DNA of 64,000 nt from Bacteroidaceae bacterium (GCA_017631315.1 JAGBTN010000021.1:1-64000); one strand, 5' to 3'. Counted from the first letter of the stretch, positions 8,574 to 18,275 are shown. The notes: generated by a model from the sequence alone, not told the origin. Numbers and translations: made by a program.

Positions 8574-9635
8574 CTACAGGAGCGATTTCAGTATTTTGCT
8601 GTTTGCTCTGTCGATGGCGATGGTGTCCAGCGAGGCGAGGTAGATGCGTGTGGTGTGCTCGGAGTCGTGTCCCATGCCTTCGCTGATGACGGACAGTGGC
8701 ACGTTTTTGCTTCTGGCGATGCTTGCCCAGGCGTGTCGACTGACGTACATGGTGAGGGGTACACTCAGGCCCAAACGGTTGCCGATGGCCTTCAGATGGC
8801 GGTTGATGCGGTGTGCGGCATAGATGTATTGGCGGCGCGGCTCCACTTCGCCGGCCGGATTGATGATGGGCAGCAGGTAGGGCGAATGGGGGTTGTTGTA
8901 GCGGTGGACGATTTCCTGCATACATTTTTCCCATTTGACGAAGAGTTGCTGACCGGTTTTGCGTCGGCGATACGACAGCACGCCTCCGCTGAGGTCTTTC
9001 TTCCGCAGATAGGCGATGTCGACAAACGACATGCCGCGGGTGTAGAAGGAGAAGAGGAACACGTCGCGGGCAAAGGCGAGTGTGGACGAGTCGGAGAGGT
9101 CCATCTCCCGGATGCGCCTGATGGTCTGGAGCGGAACGGCTCGCTTCACGGTCTTGTCCACACCGGTATAGACGTGCCTGAAGGGGTGGCGCTGCACGGT
9201 CAGGTCCTTCTCTACTGCGCGGTTGTAAACGGCTCGGAGTATTCGCATGTAGAACGAAGTGGTGTTGGACCTCACGCCGTTGCTCCTCAGATAGGACTCA
9301 TAGGCCTGCATCATGTCGGAATCCATCTCGTGGAATGTCAGGTCGCGCCCTTGGCGAAAGCGTCGGAAACTGCGGAGCGTGGCTGCATACGTCTCCGGAG
9401 TGCGCTCCTTGCCCAGGGCTTTCAGTTGCGCTATAACTTGCTCCATGAAGGCAAGAAAATGGTTTGTGGTGTTGTTGGCTGCGCGGTCTGCAGGGGTGTT
9501 GTCTGCTGCACTGCTCCTGTCGGTGTGCCATGCATTGCCGGTGTTCTCCTGAAAACGGCGTGTTCCCATTCGGATGCCGTTGTCCGTTCCGCCACGAGAG
9601 TACGTCGGGCGGAAGTCGATCTTTACTGTTGCCAT
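8574..9635 (-). CDS. Tyrosine-type site-specific recombinase (integrase/DNA invertase family)
   Basis: 353 residues. An N-terminal SAM-like core-binding domain (about 55-150) precedes the catalytic domain with R200 (FSFYTRGMS), K226 (RRRKTGQQL), R300-H301 (SRHAWASIAR), H323 (GMGHDSEHTT) and nucleophile Y332 (TRIYLAS). All residues expected for catalysis are present, so the enzyme should be active. In Bacteroidales many proteins of this family are DNA invertases that flip promoters of surface genes; others are integrases of mobile elements. No att duplication, tRNA gene or other mobile-element gene is visible nearby, and the candidate invertible segment lies 7 kb away, so an invertase role is favoured but not proven. 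Confidence 0.88.
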   Translation of the reverse strand: MATVKIDFRPTYSRGGTDNGIRMGTRRFQENTGNAWHTDRSSAADNTPADRAANNTTNHFLAFMEQVIAQLKALGKERTPETYAATLRSFRRFRQGRDLTFHEMDSDMMQAYESYLRSNGVRSNTTSFYMRILRAVYNRAVEKDLTVQRHPFRHVYTGVDKTVKRAVPLQTIRRIREMDLSDSSTLAFARDVFLFSFYTRGMSFVDIAYLRKKDLSGGVLSYRRRKTGQQLFVKWEKCMQEIVHRYNNPHSPYLLPIINPAGEVEPRRQYIYAAHRINRHLKAIGNRLGLSVPLTMYVSRHAWASIARSKNVPLSVISEGMGHDSEHTTRIYLASLDTIAIDRANSKILKSLL

Positions 9636-9809
9636 ACAAAAACTGATTTAAAAATGTTTCTTTCTATCGGTTTCCGATAATCTGTAATGAGAATCGAGTC
9701 CTCAAAGCCTCGAAGAAAGCCTTGAAGAATACCGCTTGAAAAAGAACACTGAAAACAGTCTTTCGGATGGAAACGAAAGAGGGAAAAGAACAGTCCTGTG
9801 CGTGGGTGC

Positions 9810-11282
9810 TTACTTTCTGTCCTTCCAATAGGTGGGCATAAAGAGGAACAGGACGGTGAAGATTTCCAGCCTGCCGATGAGCATATAGGCACTCATGAGC
9901 CACTTGCCGGCAGGCGGAACAACGGCAAACGTGCCGGCAGGACCAGTGATGCCGGTGCCGGGACCTACGTTGCTCAGCATGCTGATGCTGCTGCCCAGAG
10001 CTGTATCGACGTCTGCTCCGAGCAGAGAGTAGCAGGTCATGGCTATCACCACAAGCAAGATGTAGATGAAAATGAAAGACAATGCCTGGCGCACCTTGTT
10101 GTCGGGCACAATCTGCTTTCCGATGCGCACACCCAGAACGGCTCTAGGATGGAGCATGAGCACCAGTTCGTTGAAGACACTCTTGGCGCAGATGATGATG
10201 CGAATAATCTTTATGCCGCCCGCCGTACTGCCGGCACAGGCACCAATGGCCATGATGACCACCGTGGGCATCCAGAATGATGCGCCCCATGCCACATAGT
10301 CGAACTTCTGGGCAGAAAAGCCTGTGCTGGTGGCAACAGAACTCACATGGAACAAGGCCGAACGGAACGTCTCCTCGAAGCCCTTGGGCAACAAGGCGTC
10401 GGCTGCTGCCGGGACTGGGGCAAAGTAAAACAACAACATGAAGCCCACCACTGCCACGCCAATGTAGGCAAGGAAGACACGCACCTCCTCGTTCTGGAAG
10501 AGCACACGGCTGCGACGGATGCTCATATAGTAATACAACGAGAAGTTCAGGCTGCTGACTATCATGAACACAGACGCCACATACTCTATGTAGTTGCTAC
10601 GGAAGTAGGCTATGCTCTGCGAATGGGTGCTGAAACCTCCTGTGGCAATGGTGCTGAAGGCGTGGCACACGGCGTCGTAAAGGTTCATCGGACCCAACCA
10701 ATAGAGGAAGGCACAAGCACCGGTCAAGACAAGATAGATGAGCAACACACGGCGAGCCGTAGAACCAATCTTCGGCCTCAACTTGTCGAGCCCCAAACCG
10801 GTCACCTCTGCCGAGTAGATGTTGCTGTTCTTCATCTCATAGACAGGAATCAGGGCAAAGGAGAAGACCACAATACCCAAACCGCCTATCCATTGCGTCA
10901 AGGCACGCCAGAAGAGCAAAGACTTGGGCAGACTCTCAATGTTGTTGATGCAGGTGGCACCCGTCGTGGTGAAACCACTCATCGTCTCGAAAAAGGCACT
11001 CGCCACATCCATGTCTGCCAGACAAAGATAAGGCACCATTCCAACAACAGAAAAGACTATCCACGAAAGGGCGACAATGAGGAAGTTGTCGGCTCTGCTC
11101 ATTCTCTTGTTCACCTCGCGGCGACTCAAAAAGATGCAAAACGAACCAACGGCAAACGTGCCGAGCGCAGTCAGCAGAAAACACAACCAACTGTCCTCGC
11201 CGTAGAAGACGGCTACAAGCATGGCAAGCAGCAAAAAGATGCTCTCCATGTTGATAAGTATGCCGAATATGCCTTTCTTCAT
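9810..11282 (-). CDS. trkH: TrkH/KtrB-family potassium uptake membrane subunit
   Basis: 490 residues with multiple membrane helices arranged as four M1-P-M2 repeats. The selectivity-filter loops are visible as GFTTTGAT, TIATGGFS, ATSTGFS and NVGPGTG, each with the glycine that lines the pore. It would import K+ through the inner membrane together with a cytoplasmic TrkA/KtrA-type NAD-binding subunit, which is not encoded next to it here. It lies downstream of nadB on the same strand, separated by 55 bp that contain a heptamer repeat array. Confidence 0.92.
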   Translation of the reverse strand: MKKGIFGILINMESIFLLLAMLVAVFYGEDSWLCFLLTALGTFAVGSFCIFLSRREVNKRMSRADNFLIVALSWIVFSVVGMVPYLCLADMDVASAFFETMSGFTTTGATCINNIESLPKSLLFWRALTQWIGGLGIVVFSFALIPVYEMKNSNIYSAEVTGLGLDKLRPKIGSTARRVLLIYLVLTGACAFLYWLGPMNLYDAVCHAFSTIATGGFSTHSQSIAYFRSNYIEYVASVFMIVSSLNFSLYYYMSIRRSRVLFQNEEVRVFLAYIGVAVVGFMLLFYFAPVPAAADALLPKGFEETFRSALFHVSSVATSTGFSAQKFDYVAWGASFWMPTVVIMAIGACAGSTAGGIKIIRIIICAKSVFNELVLMLHPRAVLGVRIGKQIVPDNKVRQALSFIFIYILLVVIAMTCYSLLGADVDTALGSSISMLSNVGPGTGITGPAGTFAVVPPAGKWLMSAYMLIGRLEIFTVLFLFMPTYWKDRK

Positions 11283-11293
11283 CTCAGTTTAAT

Positions 11294-11335
11294 CATTGAA
11301 CATTGACCGTTGACCATTGAACATTGTCCGTTGTC
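11294..11335. repeat. Heptamer array (CATTGAC/CGTTGTC family), six units
   Basis: Six consecutive 7-bp units such as CATTGAA, CATTGAC, CGTTGAC and CGTTGTC fill the gap between nadB and trkH. On the opposite strand these read as TTCAATG, GTCAATG and GACAACG, the same family as the heptamers inside metH (13587) and before the LtaS-like gene (51885). Confidence 0.8.
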
Positions 11336-11337
11336 GC

Positions 11338-12927
11338 CTAATCCTTGTCCAGGGCGTGTTTTGCGTAGTCGATGGTGTAGTGCAGACCACGGCTCTCCTT
11401 GCGTTCGAGTGCCTGGCGTGTGATGAGATAGCCTACGTTTATCATGTTGCGCAGTTCACAGATGTCGCGTGTAGGCTTGACACGCTTGAAGAGATGTTCT
11501 GTCTCCTCGTAAAGGAGGTCGAGACGCTCCCATGCACGATGCAGACGAAGGTCGCTGCGGACAATGCCGACGTAGGTGCTCATAATCTGATTCACCTCCT
11601 TCACGTCCTGTGCAATGAGCACCTTCTCCTCGTTGGTCAGTGTGCCCTCGTCGTTCCATTCGGGAATACGTTCGTTGAAATCATACTGGTCTATGACCTC
11701 CAAGGCATGCTTTGCTGCTGCGTCGGCATAGACAACGGCCTCGATGAGTGAGTTGCTTGCCAGACGGTTGCCGCCATGAAGTCCGGTGCAGGCACATTCG
11801 CCAACGGCATAGAGGCGACGTATGCTGCTCTGTCCGTCGAGGTCGACCTGAATGCCACCGCACATGTAGTGTGCACTGGGCGCTACGGGAATGTATTGCT
11901 TCGTGATGTCTATGCCGATGGAGAGGCACTTGGCGTAGATATTTGGGAAGTGATGTTTGGTCTCCTCCGGGTCTTTGTGTGTGACGTCGAGGCAGACGTG
12001 GTCGAGTCCGTATATCTTCATCTCTCGGTCTATGGCACGAGCCACGATGTCGCGAGGTGCAAGCGAGAGGCGTTCGTCGTACTTCTGCATGAACTCTTCG
12101 CCATTGGGCAACTTCAGTATGCCGCCGTAGCCACGCATTGCCTCGGTGATGAGGTAGGCGGGATGCGACTCGTTAGGGTTGTAGAGAACCGTGGGATGGA
12201 ACTGCACGAACTCCATGTCCTTCACCTTTCCCTTGGCACGATAGACCATGGCTATGCCGTCGCCTGTGGCAATGGTTGGGTTCGACGTTGTGGCATAGAT
12301 GGCACCTGTGCCGCCTGTAGCCATGAGTGTTATCTTACTGAGGTAGGTGTCTATCTTGCCTGTATTGGGATTGAGGACGTAGGCACCGTAGCAGACAATG
12401 TCGGGAGTGCGGCGTGTGACACGGATGCCCAGGTGGTGCTGAGTGATGATTTCCACCGCAAAGTGATTTTCCAGCACTTCGATGTTGGGATTCTGCCTGA
12501 CGGCTTCCATCAGCCCACGCTGTATCTCGGCTCCTGTGTCGTCGGCATGATGCAGGATGCGGAACTCGGAGTGGCCGCCTTCTCTGTGAAGGTCGAACTC
12601 TCCGTCTTCTTTCTTGTCGAAGTTGACGCCCCACTTCACGAGGTCCTTGATGCTTTGCGGAGCATTGCGCACCACTTGTTCTACGGCTGCCGGGTCGCTG
12701 ATGTAGTCGCCCGCCACCATGGTGTCTTCGATGTGTTTCTCGAAGTTGTCGACAAGAAAGTTCGTCACCGCAGCGATGCCGCCCTGTGCCTTGGCTGTGT
12801 TGGCCTCTTCGAGGGTCGTCTTGCAGATGAGCGTTACCTTGCCCTTGCCGGCATTTGCCACCTTCAGGGCATAGCTCATGCCTGCCACTCCGCTGCCTAT
12901 AATCAGGAATTCACTCTTCTTAATCAT
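11338..12927 (-). CDS. nadB: L-aspartate oxidase
   Basis: 529 residues. The N-terminal dinucleotide-binding motif IIGSGVAGMSYAL binds FAD, followed by the AQGGIAAV segment typical of the succinate dehydrogenase/NadB flavoprotein family. Substrate and active-site segments include HREGGHS and GGIQVDLDGQSS, and the C-terminal helical domain carries 'IVRSDLRLHRAWERL'. It oxidises L-aspartate to iminoaspartate, which NadA (encoded at 22720) condenses to quinolinate for NAD synthesis. It is told apart from FrdA (29731) by length and by the aspartate-oxidase C-terminus. nadC is not in the window. Confidence 0.95.
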   Translation of the reverse strand: MIKKSEFLIIGSGVAGMSYALKVANAGKGKVTLICKTTLEEANTAKAQGGIAAVTNFLVDNFEKHIEDTMVAGDYISDPAAVEQVVRNAPQSIKDLVKWGVNFDKKEDGEFDLHREGGHSEFRILHHADDTGAEIQRGLMEAVRQNPNIEVLENHFAVEIITQHHLGIRVTRRTPDIVCYGAYVLNPNTGKIDTYLSKITLMATGGTGAIYATTSNPTIATGDGIAMVYRAKGKVKDMEFVQFHPTVLYNPNESHPAYLITEAMRGYGGILKLPNGEEFMQKYDERLSLAPRDIVARAIDREMKIYGLDHVCLDVTHKDPEETKHHFPNIYAKCLSIGIDITKQYIPVAPSAHYMCGGIQVDLDGQSSIRRLYAVGECACTGLHGGNRLASNSLIEAVVYADAAAKHALEVIDQYDFNERIPEWNDEGTLTNEEKVLIAQDVKEVNQIMSTYVGIVRSDLRLHRAWERLDLLYEETEHLFKRVKPTRDICELRNMINVGYLITRQALERKESRGLHYTIDYAKHALDKD

Positions 12928-12963
12928 TGCCTTATGCAGTCTTTAATGACATGTTTTCAACTG

Positions 12964-12994
12964 CAAATGTACGAATATCACTGCGAACAGCAAA
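12964..12994 (-). promoter_or_regulatory. Consensus promoter for nadB
   Basis: On the minus strand TTTG (12991-12994), a 19-bp gap and TACATTTG (12964-12971) match the Bacteroidetes primary sigma-factor consensus exactly. The leader would be about 30 nt before the nadB ATG at 12927. Confidence 0.8.
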
Positions 12995-13039
12995 AGAAAA
13001 AACACTTTTTCTTATAATAAGAGGGCTGCAAAGCAGAAA

Positions 13040-13149
13040 AACAAGGCACGTTAAGTTGGCCAACAAGGCACGTTAAGTTGGTCAACAAGGCACGTTAAGT
13101 CGGCCAACAAGGCACGTCAAGTCGGCCAACAAGGCACGCCGAGTTTTCC
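13040..13149. repeat. 22-bp-period tandem array, GGCACG/TTGGCCAA family (five units)
   Basis: Units begin at 13040, 13062, 13084, 13106 and 13128, all with AACAAGGCACG. The unit boundaries create the palindrome GTTGGCCAAC or variants, so palindrome centres recur every 22 bp. The array lies between the divergent nadB and metH genes, about 45 bp upstream of the nadB promoter. Divergence increases towards metH. Confidence 0.9.
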
Positions 13150-13212
13150 GACGGCCCATTGGTCTTCTTCATTTTTCTCTTGGCTTCGCCCATGAATCTT
13201 AATTTTTCTTCG

Positions 13213-13220
13213 TAATTTTG
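13213..13220 (+). promoter_or_regulatory. -7 element for metH
   Basis: TAATTTTG ends 9 bp before the ATG at 13230; no clear TTTG is seen at -33. A transcript starting about 6-7 bp downstream would have almost no leader. This also argues against the TTG at 13218, which overlaps the element, as the start codon. Confidence 0.55.
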
Positions 13221-13229
13221 CATTCGCAA

Positions 13230-16200
13230 ATGGAACAGACTTTTAAGGACATAAGGAACCTGCTGGCTCAACGCATCCTCATTCTGGACGGTGCTATGGG
13301 CACTAAGATTCAGCAGTTTGGGCTGTCTGCCGAACACTTTCACGGCAAACGCTTCGCTTCGCATCCGGTTTCGCTGGCTGGCAACAACGACATTCTCTGC
13401 CTGACAGCACCCGATGTTGTCAAGGATATCCACCGACTTTACATCGAGGCAGGCGCCGACATCATAGCCACAAACACCTTCTCTTCCAACCGAATCAGCC
13501 AACAGGAGTATGGCTGTGCAGACATCGCAGCAGAGATGGCACGCGAAGGGGCACGCCTCGCCAGACAAGTGGCGGATGCTTTTGGGGGACAACGGACAAC
13601 AGACAACGGACAACAGACAACGGACAATGCTCAATGCTCAACGGTCAATGGTCAACGGTCAATGGTCAATGGACAATGGTCAATGGTCAATGAAAGAAGA
13701 ATTTTCGTAGCCGGTTCCATGGGACCTACGGCAAAGTCGCTGTCTCTTGCCTCCGACATGAGCAAGCCTACACATCGCAGCATCTCGTTCGACGAAATGG
13801 CAGAAGCCTACCGAGAGCAGGCAGAAGCACTCCTCGAAGGCGGTGCCGATTTCCTTCTGCTTGAAACTTGCTACGATGCCCTCAACACAAAGGCAGCTCT
13901 CTATGCCATAAGCGACATAAATCGTCGGTTTCATCGGCAAATTCCGGTCATGGTGTCCGTCACTGTCAACGACCGCAGCGGCCGAACTCTTACGGGACAA
14001 ACACTCTGGGCGTTCTACACGAGCGTCTGCCACTACCCCTATCTGCTCAGCTTCGGCCTGAACTGTTCGTTCGGTGTCACTGACTTGCGTCCCTTCGTAG
14101 AACAGTTGTCTGCCAATGTTCCTCTGCCGATTTCCATCTACCCCAACGCCGGATTGCCCAATCAAATGGGTGAATACGACGAACTTCCCGACTTCACAGC
14201 ACAACATCTCCGTGAGATGGCTGAAGCAGGCCTCATCAACATAGCCGGAGGTTGCTGCGGAACAAACGAACAACACATCAGGGCGATTGCCGATGCTCTG
14301 CACAACATCGAGCCACGAACAGTGCCGGCGAAGGACGACAGGCTGCGTGTCTCAGGTCTCGAACCACTGCTGATCGACCGTAAGACACAGAACTTCACCA
14401 ACGTCGGGGAACGCACAAACGTGGCGGGCTCAAGGCGTTTTGCACGACTCATCGCTGAGAAACAATACGACGAGGCACTCGCTGTTGCCCGTCAACAAAT
14501 AGAAGGCGGAGCAACTGTCATCGACATCAATATGGACGATGCCATGCTCGACAGCCAACAGGAAATGCAAACCTTCTGCCGACACATCAGCGGAGAACCT
14601 GCCGTGGGCAAGGCTGTCCTGATGATAGACAGCAGCGACTGGCCTACAATACTTGCCGGACTGAAGAACGCACAAGGCAAATGCATCGTCAACTCCATAA
14701 GTCTCAAAGCAGGCGAACAGGACTTCCTGACCAAAGCCACAGAACTGCGCCGACTAGGAGCCGCTGTTGTTGTGATGGCTTTCGACGAGGAAGGACAAGC
14801 CACAACCTACGAAAGGAAGATTGCCATTGCCCGTCGTGCCTACAATCTCCTGACCTCCATCGGTTTCCCGCCACAGGACATCATCTTCGACGTCAATATC
14901 CTTTCGGTTGGAACCGGCATCGAAGAACACCAAAACTATGGCGTCGACTTCATTCGTGCCGTAGAATGGATAAAGCAGAACCTGCCCCATGCCAAGACAA
15001 GCGGCGGCGTGAGCAACCTTTCCTTCGCTTTCCGAGGTAACAATAAGGTAAGGGAAGCCATGCACTCGGTGTTCCTCTACCATGCCATACGTGCTGGTCT
15101 CGACATGGCAATCGTCAATCCGTCGATGCTTCAGGTGTACGACGACATAGAACCCGACCTTCTCAGAGCCGTCGAAGACGTCATCCTGAACACCGACAAC
15201 GAAGCGACAGAACGACTGCTCAACCTGGCAGACGAACTGAAAGCCAATACCCCAGCAACTGTTCAGAAAGTCCACGACACCACCACCGACAGACAATCAC
15301 TGCCCATAGAGGAACGCTTGAAATACGCTTTGACCAAGGGCGACAGCAGCCATCTTGCAGAAGATGTGCCAGAAGCCTTAATGAAATATGGTCAGCCCAT
15401 CAAGGTCATCGAAGGTCCTCTCATGGAGGCGATGGAACATATCGGTGTCTTGTTTGGCGAAGGAAAGATGTTCCTGCCACAGGTTGTCCGTTCGGCTCAG
15501 GTGATGAAGGACGCTGTTGCCATCCTCACGGCACAGGACTCCTCCACCCCGGAAGAGGCTGACAGGGGGCAAAAGCCTTGCATTGTGCTTGCCACGGCCA
15601 ATGGCGATGTGCACGACATCGGTAAAAACATTGTCGGCATCGTGTTGGCGTGCAACGGTTTCGAGGTGGTTGACCTCGGCGTTATGGTGCCTTGCGAGAC
15701 GATTCTCGAGGCCACACTGAGGCACAAGCCTGTCCTCGTTGGCATCAGCGGCCTGATAACTCCGTCGCTCAAGGAGATGGAAAAACTTTGCGAAACGTTC
15801 CAAAAGGAGCATCTCGATGTGCCTATCCTGGTGGGAGGGGCTACGACGTCGGCCGTTCACACTGCGGTGAAGTTGGCACCTCTCTATGATGGTTTGGTCG
15901 TCTATGGTGGCGATGCGTCGCAAACCTCTGTGCTTGCCAAACGATTATCTTCCGGTTCTGCCCATTTCATCGAGCAAATGAAGGCCGAACAGGGGCAGAT
16001 TCGTGATGCCTACAACGAGCATCATACTCCCATCACACCCTACGAAGAAGCCAATAAACGAAGCCCCCTCCTTGCTCCCCCTTTGGGGGAGTGTCCCAAT
16101 GCCTCAGCCTCTACCACCATTATAGCACTCCCCCAAAAGGGGAGCGGGGAGGGGGCTATCCTTTCTCTCATCGACTGGCGGATGTTTTTGCTGTTCTGGG

Positions 16201-16895
16201 GCTTCAAGGGTGAAACGCTGACTCAACTCCTGACCAACCCCGAAGCGGAGAAAACACTGCACGAAGGTAAGCGGTTCCTTGAGTCGTGCATGGAAAAAGA
16301 CTTGCTGAAAGTTGACATATTATATAAGGTAGAACCTGCCAGGCGACAGGGTAACGACATTGTCTTCACAGAAGACGGACAGCACCTGCCGATGCTCCGC
16401 AGCCAATCTGCCGCACAGCATTACCGTTGCCTTGCCGACTTCTTCGACGAAGAGCAACCCTCCCCCGTCGGTCTCTTCGTGGTGACTGCCCGCCCAACCC
16501 AGGAATCAGCCGATGAAACCGAGCGTTTGATGATGCATGCCCTCTGTGCCCGTCTGGCAGAAGCCGCTGCCGAATGGCTGAGTTCCTCAATGGAAAATGG
16601 TCAATGGTCCATGCGAGTCGGCTTCGGCTACGCCACTTGTCCGGACCACTCGCTGAAGCGCATCGTCTTCGACAGACTGCAGGCAGAGCAGAAGATGAAC
16701 GTCAGCCTAACCGACCACTACAGCATCCGGCCGTCCACCTCTGTCTGTGGTCTCCTCATCAGCCACCCCGAAGCCACATATTTCCCCGTGGGTCGCATAG
16801 ACCAGGAGCAACTGAAGGACTATTGCCGGCGCAGAGGTATTACCACAGAGGAAGGCGAAAGTCTGTTATCCAAATACATAAACCACTCATCTTAA
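13230..16895 (+). CDS. metH: Cobalamin-dependent methionine synthase with in-frame repeat insertions
   Basis: 1221 residues from the ATG at 13230. Modules in order: homocysteine-binding barrel ([11 protein letters not shown]; zinc cysteines in LNCSFG and GGCCGTN), pterin-binding barrel ([13 protein letters not shown]), cobalamin cap and B12-binding domain ([11 protein letters not shown], with the cobalt-ligand histidine), and the C-terminal activation domain. It methylates homocysteine with 5-methyl-THF made by MetF, encoded 1 bp downstream. Three low-complexity segments look foreign: a heptapeptide repeat at about residues 120-154 (GQRSMVN units), a 32-codon palindromic element at about residues 945-976, and a short NGQWSM segment near residue 1122. 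All keep the frame. They fall between conserved motifs, so activity is probably retained. Confidence 0.95.
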   Translation: MEQTFKDIRNLLAQRILILDGAMGTKIQQFGLSAEHFHGKRFASHPVSLAGNNDILCLTAPDVVKDIHRLYIEAGADIIATNTFSSNRISQQEYGCADIAAEMAREGARLARQVADAFGGQRTTDNGQQTTDNAQCSTVNGQRSMVNGQWSMVNERRIFVAGSMGPTAKSLSLASDMSKPTHRSISFDEMAEAYREQAEALLEGGADFLLLETCYDALNTKAALYAISDINRRFHRQIPVMVSVTVNDRSGRTLTGQTLWAFYTSVCHYPYLLSFGLNCSFGVTDLRPFVEQLSANVPLPISIYPNAGLPNQMGEYDELPDFTAQHLREMAEAGLINIAGGCCGTNEQHIRAIADALHNIEPRTVPAKDDRLRVSGLEPLLIDRKTQNFTNVGERTNVAGSRRFARLIAEKQYDEALAVARQQIEGGATVIDINMDDAMLDSQQEMQTFCRHISGEPAVGKAVLMIDSSDWPTILAGLKNAQGKCIVNSISLKAGEQDFLTKATELRRLGAAVVVMAFDEEGQATTYERKIAIARRAYNLLTSIGFPPQDIIFDVNILSVGTGIEEHQNYGVDFIRAVEWIKQNLPHAKTSGGVSNLSFAFRGNNKVREAMHSVFLYHAIRAGLDMAIVNPSMLQVYDDIEPDLLRAVEDVILNTDNEATERLLNLADELKANTPATVQKVHDTTTDRQSLPIEERLKYALTKGDSSHLAEDVPEALMKYGQPIKVIEGPLMEAMEHIGVLFGEGKMFLPQVVRSAQVMKDAVAILTAQDSSTPEEADRGQKPCIVLATANGDVHDIGKNIVGIVLACNGFEVVDLGVMVPCETILEATLRHKPVLVGISGLITPSLKEMEKLCETFQKEHLDVPILVGGATTSAVHTAVKLAPLYDGLVVYGGDASQTSVLAKRLSSGSAHFIEQMKAEQGQIRDAYNEHHTPITPYEEANKRSPLLAPPLGECPNASASTTIIALPQKGSGEGAILSLIDWRMFLLFWGFKGETLTQLLTNPEAEKTLHEGKRFLESCMEKDLLKVDILYKVEPARRQGNDIVFTEDGQHLPMLRSQSAAQHYRCLADFFDEEQPSPVGLFVVTARPTQESADETERLMMHALCARLAEAAAEWLSSSMENGQWSMRVGFGYATCPDHSLKRIVFDRLQAEQKMNVSLTDHYSIRPSTSVCGLLISHPEATYFPVGRIDQEQLKDYCRRRGITTEEGESLLSKYINHSS
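13587..13691. repeat. Heptamer array inside metH (15 units)
   Basis: Fifteen consecutive 7-bp units of GGACAAC, AGACAAC, GGTCAAT and GGTCAAC type, 105 bp or exactly 35 codons. Because 7 bp times 3 equals 7 codons, the array encodes a seven-residue peptide repeat ([21 protein letters not shown]). It is inserted between [10 protein letters not shown] and [12 protein letters not shown], which are normally close together in the homocysteine-binding barrel. Confidence 0.9.
16063..16158. repeat. 96-bp inverted-repeat element inside metH
   Basis: Two 32-bp arms (16063-16094 and 16127-16158) are inverted copies matching at 29 of 32 positions. They begin AGCCCCCTCC and end GGGGGAGTG. Each arm is itself partly palindromic (CTCCCCC/GGGGGAG). 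The total length of 96 bp equals 32 codons, so the reading frame is preserved; it encodes a Pro/Gly/Ser-rich stretch between the B12-binding and activation domains. It has the form of a small non-autonomous mobile or REP-like element. Confidence 0.85.
16588..16612. repeat. Short heptamer remnant near the 3' end of metH
   Basis: The run contains GGAAAAT, GGTCAAT and GGTCCAT and encodes NGQWSM, the same peptide as in the 13587 array. It sits in a variable loop of the activation domain before [11 protein letters not shown]. Confidence 0.55.
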
Positions 16896-16896
16896 C

Positions 16897-17853
16897 ATGA
16901 AAGTCATAGACATACTGAACGGCAGCCAACGCCCCTTTGCCAGTTTCGAACTCGTGCCTCCTCTGAAGGGCAGCGACGCAAGCCGTCTCTATCAGAGCCT
17001 CGACCCCCTGATGGAATTCCAACCCCCATTTGTGAATATCACCTGCCACCGCGACGAAGTGGAGTTCGTGCCCAACGGCGACGGCAGTTACACACGGATG
17101 ACTCTGGCAAAACGCCCCGGCACGGTTGCCATTGCAGCAGCCCTCATGCGCCGCTATCCCGAACTGGAGATTGTGCCACACGTCATCTGTGGCGGCTCTT
17201 CGGCAAGCCGAGTGGAGAGCGAACTGCTTGACCTCCACTTTCTTGGCATCAACAACATCGTTGCCCTGCGCGGCGATGCCTTGCCCGGACAAAAGCATTT
17301 CCAGCCCGAAAGCGACGGCTTTGCCCACAGTTCGGAACTGGTGGAGATGATAAGCAACCTGAATCGTGGCCAATATCTCGACCCCACAGTGAAGCAAGGC
17401 CACAGCACCGACTTCTGCATCGGCGTGGCAGCCTATCCCGAGAAGCACTTCGAGGCTGCAAACATGGAGACCGACATCCAGCACCTCAAGCAGAAGGTGG
17501 AGGCTGGAGCCCACTACATCGTCACACAGATGTTCTTCGACAACAGCAAGTTCTTCCGTTTTGTCGACCTCTGCCGCAAGGCTGGCATCAGCGTTCCCAT
17601 CATCCCCGGATTGAAACCCATCTCGTCGAAGAAGCAGATAGACATGCTTCCGCGGAGTTTCCACATAGACATTCCGCAGGAACTCGTCGGCCTGATGGAC
17701 AAGACACGCACAGCCGAAGACGCCTACCGACTGGGCATCGACTGGGCCATCCGCCAAAGTCGCGAACTCCTTGAGCACGGCGTCCCCGCCATACACTACT
17801 ACACCATGGCAAAGCCCGACAACGTCTGCCAGATAGTCCGTGCCGTCTTCTGA
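16897..17853 (+). CDS. metF: 5,10-methylenetetrahydrofolate reductase
   Basis: 318 residues, the usual length for bacterial MetF, with the (beta-alpha)8 barrel opening FASFELVPPLKGSDASRLY and containing VNITCHRDEVE, the FAD/folate-site segment ALRGDALPG and YIVTQMFFDNSKF. It reduces methylene-THF to methyl-THF, the methyl donor for MetH. The start lies 1 bp after the metH stop codon, so the two form a translationally close operon. It is followed by a 22-bp-period palindrome array that could fold as a terminator. Confidence 0.95.
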   Translation: MKVIDILNGSQRPFASFELVPPLKGSDASRLYQSLDPLMEFQPPFVNITCHRDEVEFVPNGDGSYTRMTLAKRPGTVAIAAALMRRYPELEIVPHVICGGSSASRVESELLDLHFLGINNIVALRGDALPGQKHFQPESDGFAHSSELVEMISNLNRGQYLDPTVKQGHSTDFCIGVAAYPEKHFEAANMETDIQHLKQKVEAGAHYIVTQMFFDNSKFFRFVDLCRKAGISVPIIPGLKPISSKKQIDMLPRSFHIDIPQELVGLMDKTRTAEDAYRLGIDWAIRQSRELLEHGVPAIHYYTMAKPDNVCQIVRAVF

Positions 17854-17902
17854 ACAACAGCCGTTCGGCAACAACATCACACCCCCGCAGGGAGTCACTC
17901 AG

Positions 17903-17990
17903 AAAGGTTAACCATTCTGCCCGGAAAGGTTAAGCATTATGGGCAAAAAGGTTAAGCATTATCGAAAGAATGGTTAACCTTTTTTTGGGG
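17903..17990. repeat. GGTTAACC array A (four cores, 22-bp period)
   Basis: Fourteen-bp cores start at 17903, 17925, 17947 and 17969. The first (AAAGGTTAACCATT) and last (AATGGTTAACCTTT) are reverse complements and the last runs into seven or more T residues. In RNA the array could therefore fold as a 14-bp stem followed by U residues, i.e. terminate metHF transcription. Spacers are CTGCCCGG, ATGGGCAA and ATCGAAAG. Confidence 0.9.
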
Positions 17991-18048
17991 CATGGCAGGA
18001 ATATATTTCTCACTTTGACTGTAGAAGAGATATTTTTCTGCCTCTTTA

Positions 18049-18080
18049 TTTGGTAAAACCTAAAAACCTTCTTACATTTG
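18049..18080 (+). promoter_or_regulatory. Consensus promoter for the structured RNA at 18.1 kb
   Basis: TTTG (18049-18052), a 20-bp gap and TACATTTG (18073-18080) match the Bacteroidetes consensus. No reading frame begins just downstream; the predicted transcript is the structured RNA. Confidence 0.7.
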
Positions 18081-18085
18081 TAGCG

Positions 18086-18262
18086 CATTTGGCTGGTCCG
18101 AATGCCTGTTTTATTGCTCAATTCACTACTCGAACTAGCACCTCGACAAAGAATAGAAGAGCATAACTATACACGATGGAGTGTACGCATCTGCGTAGGC
18201 TCTCCCATAGTGTATAGGGGTTGTGCTAGACCCGAGTAGTGTATGGATAAGGGTCTACGCTT
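18086..18262 (+). ncRNA. Structured small RNA, candidate 6S RNA
   Basis: A rod-like fold is visible. CACTACTCG (18124-18132) pairs with CGAGTAGTG (18233-18241). CTAGCAC (18135-18141) pairs with GTGCTAG (18223-18229). CTATACAC (18167-18174) pairs with GTGTATAG (18210-18217). An apical hairpin has TACGCA/TGCGTA. A large one-sided bubble of about 25 nt separates the inner and outer stems. A long rod with a big central bubble, behind a strong promoter and followed by a T-rich run, is what 6S RNA looks like. No coding potential is seen. The 6S identity is inferred from shape only, and the ends are estimated. Confidence 0.5.
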
Positions 18263-18275
18263 TTCTTTTGCCCAA

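Noticed and set aside
8574-9635. Integrase of a prophage or integrative element
   Set aside because: No tRNA gene, direct-repeat attachment sites, phage genes or conjugation genes are visible on either side; housekeeping genes follow directly.
11776-13017. 413-codon frame opposite nadB
   Set aside because: Antisense shadow of a clear NadB; it would also cover the nadB promoter.
13218-13220. TTG start codon for metH
   Set aside because: It overlaps the TAATTTTG promoter element; the ATG at 13230 lies at a more sensible distance and before the conserved N-terminus.
18086-18262. tmRNA, SRP RNA or tRNA at the structured RNA locus
   Set aside because: No tRNA-like ends or CCA, no tag reading frame, and no SRP apical-loop consensus; the rod shape fits 6S RNA better.
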